Positions 1-5,163 of a DNA stretch of 5,163 bases are shown piece by piece. The notes beneath the pieces are model-generated. The model was not told the DNA's origin. It ran no database searches and saw nothing but the letters and a program-made list of their open reading frames with translations. The position numbers and the translations under genes were made by a program. Numbering within the stretch: position 1 is the stretch's first letter; every line of letters begins with the position of its first letter. The stretch lies in assembly GCA_009702945.1 (NCBI GenBank), contig WLGZ01000073.1, positions 1 through 5,163 of the forward strand, in the 5' to 3' direction. Source of the DNA: Actinomycetota bacterium. GTDB lineage: Bacteria; Actinomycetota; Actinomycetes; S36-B12; UBA5976.

Positions 1-23
1 CTAATTTCTTGGCAAAATTCAAG

Positions 24-821
24 TTACTTTTTGGCGTCGGCCATTTCGGCCAATTCCTTAGCCATTTCTGCGCCCCGCCGAATCGCTTCGCCCTGCCAAG
101 TTACCCAGGCACTGACTCCTTCACGGGTGCCAGAAATGTATCCGGTTAATGCTTTTACATACGCATGTCTGCCTAATAAAAATGCGCCGTATTCACTCAT
201 AACTAATCCATCGTTGTCTACGTCACGAGCAGCCAAAATCAATCGCGTGCTCGCGCGCGCGACTAGATAAGAACCTTGAGTAAACGGTCGCAAAGTTGCA
301 AGTTCGGCATGCGCAATCGCCGCTACCAAAATTGATGAAGCTTTAGATTCAATTACCAAATCAACTAACTGACTCATTCGTTCTTGTAAAACTTCATGTG
401 GTGGCACACTTCCTAACCGAAGTGGGTCATTGACATCATTTGTTGTGCGAGGTCTTCCTCGATCCTCATCGGTAGAAACAAACGTGTGAAGTCTTGCTAA
501 AACTTTAAGTGGTTCAGTTCTAAACGCTAAACGTTGTAGGTCTGCTTCGGCAGTGACCAACAGTCCTTGGTCTGAGAGTAAACCCATCGGCGATACTTCA
601 GGTTCCATCGTTGGATCTTTTGGCATTTGCGCGCCATCAAGCGCAGCAGTTGCAAACCCGGCAATTCTTCGAGTGTAAGGAATCAGTGAATCCTTATGGC
701 GGCGAACGGTTCTATTCCACATCAATTCGTCAATTGCTTTTAATGTGGTTTCACATTCACTTGCAACACCAGGGATCGAAAGAAGGTTACTTAGTGGATC
801 AACCTTTGATTGCGAAGACAC
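24..821 (-). CDS. Fic-fold protein with degenerate catalytic motif (putative pseudo-Fic, often labelled 'oxidoreductase' in actinobacteria)
   Basis: This 265-residue protein shows a recognisable but eroded Fic architecture. Canonical Fic enzymes transfer AMP or another phosphate-linked group to target proteins using the motif HPFx(D/E)GNGRxxR. Here the matching stretch is RPFTQGSYLVAR, residues 178-189. The catalytic His is Arg178, the acidic metal ligand is Gln182, Asn is Ser184, and the phosphate-binding Arg is Leu186; Pro179, Phe180, Gly183 and Arg189 remain. An inhibitory-helix-like TAALDG lies at 58-63, matching (S/T)xxxE(G/N) with Asp for Glu. The C-terminal helices (YVKALTGYISGTREGVSAWV, 221-240) look like the usual Fic tail. 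The protein is probably cytoplasmic, with no signal peptide or membrane span. AMPylation activity is unlikely; a binding or scaffold role is inference. The start is GTG, 5 bp after the holin-like stop codon, with no good Shine-Dalgarno, which suggests translational coupling. From memory, relatives sit near acs and Tad-pilus regulators in Streptomyces. Family assignment is moderately secure; function is unknown. Confidence 0.72.
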   Translation of the reverse strand: MSSQSKVDPLSNLLSIPGVASECETTLKAIDELMWNRTVRRHKDSLIPYTRRIAGFATAALDGAQMPKDPTMEPEVSPMGLLSDQGLLVTAEADLQRLAFRTEPLKVLARLHTFVSTDEDRGRPRTTNDVNDPLRLGSVPPHEVLQERMSQLVDLVIESKASSILVAAIAHAELATLRPFTQGSYLVARASTRLILAARDVDNDGLVMSEYGAFLLGRHAYVKALTGYISGTREGVSAWVTWQGEAIRRGAEMAKELAEMADAKK

Positions 822-826
822 TTTTA

Positions 827-1225
827 TTACTTGGAGCCCGGACGCAAATTAGAAATTGTGTTGACGGTATCTGTAACTGACTTTGCGGTCTTGGTGCCGA
901 ATGTGATCTTTGAAACTTGACGCTTTGCTAATAATCCAAGAAAAACTGCACCGAGAATTAGTCCACCAACAACAAATAGGAAGCTCACCCAAAGTTCAAA
1001 TCCGAGTGTGTTTATGTAATAAGCGGCTGCGATAAAAACAAATACGATTGCTAGGTTCAACATTGCAATTGCGGTGATGAAAAGGCCAGAAGATTTTGCT
1101 ATGCGACCCACAGACTCTTTTGCTTCTGCTTGGGCAAGTTCAATATGACTATTAACTAGCGACGTTAAATCATCTTTAATTGAATTAATCATAGATACAA
1201 AGCTCGCATCTTTTTCAGGACTCAT
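827..1225 (-). CDS. Small two-helix membrane protein, actinobacterial holin-X / phage holin superfamily III type
   Basis: This 132-residue protein has a polar, helical N-terminal part (about 1-46, rich in Glu, Lys and Ser, with an amphipathic stretch IELAQAEAKESVGRIAK). Two membrane segments follow at about 47-71 and 76-100, joined by a very short turn (INTLGFE). A basic cytoplasmic-type tail (AKRQVSKITFG...) completes it. This layout matches the family annotated as 'phage holin family protein' or 'actinobacterial holin-X' (Pfam Phage_holin_3_6). Despite the name, that family is a chromosomal housekeeping-type membrane protein in many actinobacteria and need not be phage derived; no phage genes are seen here. 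Its true role is unknown. The ATG start is supported by a strong GGAGG four bases upstream. The gene lies 47 bp after nhaA and 5 bp before the Fic-like gene, so it is likely part of the same transcript. Family membership is fairly sure. Confidence 0.8.
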   Translation of the reverse strand: MSPEKDASFVSMINSIKDDLTSLVNSHIELAQAEAKESVGRIAKSSGLFITAIAMLNLAIVFVFIAAAYYINTLGFELWVSFLFVVGGLILGAVFLGLLAKRQVSKITFGTKTAKSVTDTVNTISNLRPGSK

Positions 1226-1229
1226 TTTT

Positions 1230-1234
1230 CCTCC
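1230..1234 (-). promoter_or_regulatory. Strong Shine-Dalgarno for the holin-like gene
   Basis: On the minus strand GGAGG is followed by four A residues and then the ATG at 1225-1223. It is the best ribosome binding site in the window and fixes the start of the holin-like gene. In contrast, acs (only a GTGGATAA stretch), nhaA (GAGGG only two bases from ATG) and the Fic-like gene (none clear) have weak or poorly spaced sites. Confidence 0.85.
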
Positions 1235-1238
1235 GTGA

Positions 1239-1269
1239 CTAACTCTACTTGGGAAACGGGAAGAGTTAG
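1239..1269 (-). repeat. Perfect 8-bp inverted repeat (hairpin) between nhaA and the holin-like gene
   Basis: Read on the minus strand, CTAACTCT (1269-1262) and AGAGTTAG (1246-1239) are exact reverse complements separated by a 15-base loop. The structure begins 3 bases after the nhaA stop codon and ends 4 bases before the GGAGG of the next gene, so it fills almost the whole gap. No U-run follows in the direction of transcription, so it is not a classical intrinsic terminator. An mRNA-stabilising or processing hairpin, or a dyad-binding protein site, are alternatives. The pairing is directly visible; the role is inferred. Confidence 0.6.
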
Positions 1270-1272
1270 AAA

Positions 1273-2490
1273 TTAATTTTGCTGCAACAAGTGCACGCTT
1301 TTCCTGATCTGTAACGCGATTACTGCCAATACTGCAGCTATTACGCTTGCCATCAAGACTGACAGTCGAGCTAATGAGTCAAGCTCGGCATCACCAACGA
1401 ATGCGAGTTTGGTGATTAGTAACGACACAGTAAAGCCAACACCCGCCAGCAATCCAATGGCTAGGACATCGCCCCAGAAAAGTGAACTGCTTAACTCTGC
1501 CTTGGTGAATCGAGCTGCCAGCCAAGCAAACCCCAAAATTCCAATTGGTTTTCCAACTACTAAGCCAAGCATCACACCGACTGATACTGGCGAAGTAAAT
1601 GTTTGCGCTACTGATATGCCAACGATTGATATTCCCGCTGCAAAGAATGCAAATACCGGAACACAAAGGCCTGCAGACCAGGGATGGAATTTATCGAGCG
1701 CACTTTCCAACGGAGATTCCGTTTCGCCTTCCTTAGTCTTGATTCGCATAACAAGACCGAGCGCAACGCCAGCAATCGTTGCATGAACTCCACTCTGGTG
1801 AAGTAAAACCCAGGTTGCAATTCCTAATGGTAGATAAAGAATTGGGCTTCGAATTCCTTTACGTTGGGCTATCGCGAAAATAACAATGCATGATGCTGAT
1901 GCTAATAAGTATGAGGAAACGATCGCAGAAGAATAGAAGATCGCAATCACGATGATTGCGCCGAGGTCATCTACAACTGCAAGCGAAAGAAGAAATGCTC
2001 GAAGTTCAATTGGAAGACGGCGGCCAGCGATTCCGAGAACAGCCAAGGCAAATGCGATGTCAGTTGCCATCGGAATTCCCCAGCCGTTAGCGCTGGGTGT
2101 TCCTGCATTTATTGCAAAGAAGATAACAGCGGGGACGATCATGCCGCCTAGTGCTGCAGCGATTGGCACTGCTGCATTGGCTCGGTTGCTCAATGAGCCA
2201 GAAACCAATTCGTATTTCAGTTCCATGCCGGCAACAAAAAAGAAAATCGCCAGTAATCCGTCAGCTGCCCAGGTAGCAACAGTTAGATCCAAATGAATTG
2301 ATTCAATTCCAATTACAGTATTTGAAAGTGAAAAGTACCAATCTGACCATGATGAGTTCGCAATGATCATCGCAGCTGTTGCCGCAACAAGAAGTAGCGC
2401 CCCGCTATATGTTTCGTTTTGTAGTAACTTGCGAATCCTGGAACGTGATTTTGGAGTCAGCTCATCAAATGATTGAATCGCTTGTTCCAT
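1273..2490 (-). CDS. nhaA: Na+/H+ antiporter NhaA
   Basis: NhaA is an inner-membrane electrogenic antiporter that exports one Na+ (or Li+) for two incoming H+ and supports sodium and alkaline-pH tolerance. The 405-residue product is close to the E. coli length (388) and is mostly hydrophobic, consistent with about 12 transmembrane segments. Diagnostic residues are present. MATDIAFAL at 141-149 holds Asp144, the likely equivalent of E. coli Asp133. AVVDDLGAII at 171-180 holds the paired ion-binding Asp174 and Asp175 (E. coli 163/164). GKPIG at 313-317 holds Lys314 (E. coli Lys300). SGVHATIAG at 233-241 includes His236, the counterpart of the pH-sensing-region histidine. The N-terminal soluble stretch (1-28) is slightly longer than in E. 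coli. The ATG is preceded by GAGGG with short spacing. It starts 34 bp after the acs stop codon with no room for a clear promoter, so co-transcription with acs is likely. The residue set suggests a functional transporter. Confidence 0.96.
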   Translation of the reverse strand: MEQAIQSFDELTPKSRSRIRKLLQNETYSGALLLVAATAAMIIANSSWSDWYFSLSNTVIGIESIHLDLTVATWAADGLLAIFFFVAGMELKYELVSGSLSNRANAAVPIAAALGGMIVPAVIFFAINAGTPSANGWGIPMATDIAFALAVLGIAGRRLPIELRAFLLSLAVVDDLGAIIVIAIFYSSAIVSSYLLASASCIVIFAIAQRKGIRSPILYLPLGIATWVLLHQSGVHATIAGVALGLVMRIKTKEGETESPLESALDKFHPWSAGLCVPVFAFFAAGISIVGISVAQTFTSPVSVGVMLGLVVGKPIGILGFAWLAARFTKAELSSSLFWGDVLAIGLLAGVGFTVSLLITKLAFVGDAELDSLARLSVLMASVIAAVLAVIALQIRKSVHLLQQN

Positions 2491-2524
2491 AACCCTCAGT
2501 CTACTTTGAAATCGGGTCTACAAC

Positions 2525-4483
2525 TTAGTCATCATCGCTTGATGAGTTACTCAATCCATCACTAATTAGATTCATAATCGTTGGATCTGCAAGCGTTGTT
2601 ACATCACCCAGTGTTCGGTTTTCGGCAACATCGCGAAGTAGTCGGCGCATGATTTTGCCAGACCGGGTCTTTGGCAATTCTGCAACGATCAAAATTTGCC
2701 GAGGCCGTGCGATGGCGCCAATCTCTTTAGCCACATGCGCGCGTAATGCTTGCGCAACGCCTGGTCCGTCTTCAGACCCTGCTCGCAAAATCACAAACGC
2801 CACAATTCCTTGCCCGGTTGTTTCATCGTTAGCACCAACCACTGCAGCTTCGGCAACCGTTGGATGTGAAACTAATGCAGACTCAACTTCAGTTGTTGAG
2901 ATGCGGTGTCCAGAAACATTCATGACATCGTCGACTCGTCCAAGTAGCCAAATCGCTCCGTCGTTATCCCACTTCGCACCATCACCTGCGAAGTATTGCG
3001 ACTTAAAGCGTGACCAATAAGTTTCTTTGTAGCGATCCATGTCGCCCCAAATTCCACGCAACATTGCGGGCCAAGGCTGGGTTAAAACTAAATACCCACC
3101 ACTGCCATGACCGACAGCAACACCTGCATCATCAAGAATTTCGGCAGAGATTCCGGGAATTGGTCCCATTGCAGAACCTGGCTTAGTTCCGGTTACGCCT
3201 GGCAGTGGACTGATCATGATTCCACCAGTTTCGGTTTGCCACCAAGTGTCAACGATTGGGCAATTGTTTGCGCCAATAACTTCGCGGTACCACATCCAAG
3301 CTTCTGGATTAATTGGTTCGCCAACGCTTCCTAGTAATCGCAGGCTTGATAAGTCGTGTGCTTGCGGGAACTCATCTCCCCATTTCATGAAGGTACGAAT
3401 CGCGGTTGGCGCTGTGTAAAGAATTGTTACTCCGTACTTAGCAACGATCTCCCACCAGCGACCTTTATGTGGAGTGTCTGGAGTTCCTTCATAAATAACT
3501 TGAGTCGCGCCGTTTGCAAGCGGTCCATACGTTACATATGAATGGCCAGTGATCCAGCCGACGTCGGCAGTACACCAGTAAACATCTGTTTCAGGTTTCA
3601 AATCAAAAATCACTCGATGCGTGTATGACGCTTGAGTTAAATAGCCACCAGTAGTGTGCAGGATTCCCTTTGGTTTTCCCGTTGTTCCAGAGGTGTAAAG
3701 AATGAAAAGCGGATGTTCGGAATCAAAAGCTTGTGGGGTGTGGCTGGTTGATTGACGAGAGACTATGTCATCCCACCAAACATCGCGTTCACTATTCCAA
3801 TTAACTTCTTGTTCGGTTCGCTTTACAACCAAAACATTCTTAACGCTTGGCATGTTCTCGATTGCTTCATCTACTGCGACCTTAAGACCGAAAGCACTTC
3901 CCTTTCGGAAACCTCCGTCAGCGGTAATTACCAAACTTGCTGAGGCATCTTCGATGCGACTGCGAAGTGACTCTGCAGAAAATCCACCGAATACAACGGA
4001 GTGCGGCGCACCAATGCGCGCGCAAGCCAGCATAGAAATTACTGCTTCTGGAATCATCGGCATATAAATTGCAACGCGATCTCCAGCTTTAATTCCTAAT
4101 TCGGTTAAGGCATTTGCAGTTTGACTAACTGAGTCGAGCAAATTTTTGTAAGTAATGGTTTGGGTGTCACCGCGTTCACCTTCGAAATGAATTGCTACTC
4201 GTGATCCATTTCCGGCCGCAACATGTCGGTCAACACAGTTAACCGAAATATTTAATTTTCCGCCTACAAACCATTTAGATACTGGGGCTTCGGACCAATC
4301 AAGAACTTGATTCCACTTGGTGTCCCACTGCAAATTTTCTGCTTGTTTTTCCCAGAAACCTTCGCGATCAGATCTGGCGCTTTCATAGAGATCTGCTTTG
4401 CCATTGGCCTGGGCAGCAAATTTTTCAGATGGTGGAAATACTCGGTCTTCGTGAGACAAGTTCTCTAACGCTTCGCCGCTCAT
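2525..4483 (-). CDS. acs: Acetyl-CoA synthetase, AMP-forming
   Basis: This cytoplasmic enzyme activates acetate in two steps: acetate plus ATP gives acetyl-AMP plus PPi, then CoA displaces AMP to form acetyl-CoA. The protein is 652 residues, the same length as E. coli Acs. The N-terminal ACS domain includes VNCVDRHV (81-88). The AMP-binding P-loop is YTSGTTGKPKG (263-273). DTWWQTETGG (412-421) holds Trp415, which limits the pocket to acetate. GDGA (500-503), GRVDDV (515-520, hinge Asp518) and NVSGHRI (522-528) follow. PKTRSGKIMRRLLR (605-618) carries catalytic Lys610, the site acetylated in regulated Acs enzymes. Salmonella acetate-pocket positions Val310, Thr311, Val386 and Trp414 map to Ile311, Thr312, Val387 and Trp415, a mild change only. 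The N-terminal 100 residues resemble Streptomyces Acs. The C-terminus ends in a short Ser/Asp-rich tail. The ATG has a weak Shine-Dalgarno; a candidate promoter lies just upstream. Confidence 0.98.
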   Translation of the reverse strand: MSGEALENLSHEDRVFPPSEKFAAQANGKADLYESARSDREGFWEKQAENLQWDTKWNQVLDWSEAPVSKWFVGGKLNISVNCVDRHVAAGNGSRVAIHFEGERGDTQTITYKNLLDSVSQTANALTELGIKAGDRVAIYMPMIPEAVISMLACARIGAPHSVVFGGFSAESLRSRIEDASASLVITADGGFRKGSAFGLKVAVDEAIENMPSVKNVLVVKRTEQEVNWNSERDVWWDDIVSRQSTSHTPQAFDSEHPLFILYTSGTTGKPKGILHTTGGYLTQASYTHRVIFDLKPETDVYWCTADVGWITGHSYVTYGPLANGATQVIYEGTPDTPHKGRWWEIVAKYGVTILYTAPTAIRTFMKWGDEFPQAHDLSSLRLLGSVGEPINPEAWMWYREVIGANNCPIVDTWWQTETGGIMISPLPGVTGTKPGSAMGPIPGISAEILDDAGVAVGHGSGGYLVLTQPWPAMLRGIWGDMDRYKETYWSRFKSQYFAGDGAKWDNDGAIWLLGRVDDVMNVSGHRISTTEVESALVSHPTVAEAAVVGANDETTGQGIVAFVILRAGSEDGPGVAQALRAHVAKEIGAIARPRQILIVAELPKTRSGKIMRRLLRDVAENRTLGDVTTLADPTIMNLISDGLSNSSSDDD

Positions 4484-4521
4484 TTATCCACGCTTTCATG
4501 TTGGTTCGTTTTTACGCTTTA

Positions 4522-4550
4522 GATATAACAACGATAGTTCTCTTAGTTAA
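4522..4550 (-). promoter_or_regulatory. Candidate sigma-70-type extended -10 promoter for acs
   Basis: On the minus strand, TTAACT (4550-4545) is followed after 17 bases by TATATC (4527-4522), and the three bases before it are TGT, giving an extended -10 (TGn) element. Each hexamer matches the consensus at four of six positions. Transcription would begin near 4515, giving a leader of about 30 bases before the acs ATG. A weaker alternative in the same gap is TTGACC (4562-4557) with AACTAT (4539-4534), also spaced by 17. The match was found by eye and is unproven. Confidence 0.4.
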
Positions 4551-4598
4551 GGCTCGGGTCAAGTTAAATACAGATTTTTCCATTGATCTGGCTACTTA

Positions 4599-5147
4599 TT
4601 ACACGGCTAATGTCTTGATTTCCGTTGCAATTTTGGTTACTAAGTTCGAAGGCTGCATTGCACTTTCTAGTCCAGCTACTACTCCTAATAGTTCAGGGAA
4701 ACCTGCTAACGCACCAGTCCTGGTTACTTTGCATAATGGGTTCTGTGCCTGAGGGGCTTCGTCACGATCGGCAATCAAACCTAGCCAAGTGGTTTCCCAG
4801 CTAGCCAAGATTTCAGGTTCCTGTGGAACTGAAAAGAAGTGTCCAACTGGAGCATCGTGGCGCAAAGTTAAAAGAGATGAATCTTTTAGTCTGCGAGTTA
4901 GAACCATTGCCCAAGCTAGTTCCGTATTTCCTTTGCGAATCGCACACGGCGTTCGACAAGTTCGCTGGCCGCTGACGTCGGATGATGGATTAGGCACACT
5001 CGCACAGATACTTAGTGAAGCCGCGACTCGAGAATGACTATCACGAAGATAGATTCGCCAATTCTTCTGGGATTGATTTGCAGTGATCACATTTGCGAAT
5101 GCTTTACGTTGCTGTCGATTCAGTGGGCACGCATCTGTCTGCCACAT
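4599..5147 (-). CDS. Unidentified protein, possibly truncated at the window edge
   Basis: I do not recognise this family. From the first ATG in the window the ORF gives 182 residues, but the frame stays open for five more codons to the window edge and that ATG has no Shine-Dalgarno, so the true start may lie outside. The N-terminal half is polar and basic, with several cysteines (Cys7, Cys48, Cys64, Cys68; the last two form CxxxC). From about residue 74 the sequence looks more like a folded globular protein: TELAWAMVLTRRLKDSSLLTL (75-95), a His/Trp-containing middle (HDAPVGHFF, WETTWLGLIADRDE) and a C-terminal helix-like end (GFPELLGVVAGLESAMQ). An internal ATG at residue 81 could be an alternative start. 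There is no signal peptide or membrane span. It is on the same strand as acs and 115 bp upstream, ending in TAA. It is probably coding because no better ORF covers the region, but a remnant or chance ORF is not excluded. Confidence 0.5.
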   Translation of the reverse strand: MWQTDACPLNRQQRKAFANVITANQSQKNWRIYLRDSHSRVAASLSICASVPNPSSDVSGQRTCRTPCAIRKGNTELAWAMVLTRRLKDSSLLTLRHDAPVGHFFSVPQEPEILASWETTWLGLIADRDEAPQAQNPLCKVTRTGALAGFPELLGVVAGLESAMQPSNLVTKIATEIKTLAV

Positions 5148-5163
5148 TGAATTTGGTTGCGAG

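Noticed and set aside
1..23. Possible terminator after the Fic-like gene
   Set aside because: Only 4-5 bp A/T-rich imperfect pairings are visible and the window ends; nothing can be supported.
252..261. Alternating CG tract of ten bases
   Set aside because: It lies inside the Fic-like coding region and is explained by Ala/Arg codons; no sign of a separate function.
827..1225. Prophage remnant suggested by the 'holin' family name
   Set aside because: No integrase, lysin, tail or other phage gene is nearby, and this holin-X type is a common chromosomal actinobacterial membrane protein.
4571..4590. CAGAT / ATCTG short inverted repeat after the upstream ORF, possible terminator
   Set aside because: The stem is only 5 bp, A/T-weighted, with a 10-base loop and no real U-run after it; too weak to call.
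4429..4752. Plus-strand ORF of 107 codons spanning the acs start and the intergenic region
   Set aside because: It overlaps acs and the upstream ORF on the opposite strand, has no family resemblance and no good ribosome binding site; a shadow frame.

Overview
The window holds a compact, single-direction gene cluster. Five open reading frames lie on the minus strand, so transcription runs from the right edge to the left: an unidentified ORF, then acs, nhaA, a small holin-like membrane protein gene and a Fic-like gene. The combination points to an actinobacterium. The Acs N-terminus (GNGSRVAIHFEGERGDT), the small two-helix 'actinobacterial holin-X' type protein and the degenerate Fic-like protein resemble what I remember from Streptomyces and related genomes. 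Base composition looks moderate (mid-40s % GC by eye) and intergenic gaps are short. Together these fit a streamlined low-GC actinobacterium, such as a freshwater planktonic acI/Nanopelagicales lineage. That placement is inference, because there is no rRNA or other marker here.

Layout from right to left. (1) 5163-4599: a minus-strand ORF of at least 182 codons, open to the window edge, whose family I do not recognise. (2) 4598-4484: a 115-bp intergenic stretch, the only one long enough for a full promoter. It carries a plausible extended -10 promoter facing acs. (3) 4483-2525: acs, AMP-forming acetyl-CoA synthetase, complete with all core motifs. (4) 2490-1273: nhaA, a Na+/H+ antiporter with its key aspartates and lysine. 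(5) 1225-827: a 132-residue membrane protein of the holin-X type, with the clearest Shine-Dalgarno in the window and a perfect 8-bp inverted repeat just upstream. (6) 821-24: a 265-residue protein with a Fic fold signature but a badly eroded catalytic motif, starting at GTG only 5 bp after the previous stop codon.

The gaps between acs, nhaA, the holin-like gene and the Fic-like gene are 34, 47 and 5 bp, so they are probably co-transcribed. Acs turns acetate, ATP and CoA into acetyl-CoA. NhaA exchanges Na+ for protons at the membrane. A link between weak-acid use and pH/ion balance is an attractive reading, but the sequence does not prove it. No mobile element, CRISPR array, tRNA or rRNA was seen. 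The two items most worth a second look are the pseudo-Fic protein and the unidentified ORF at the right edge.
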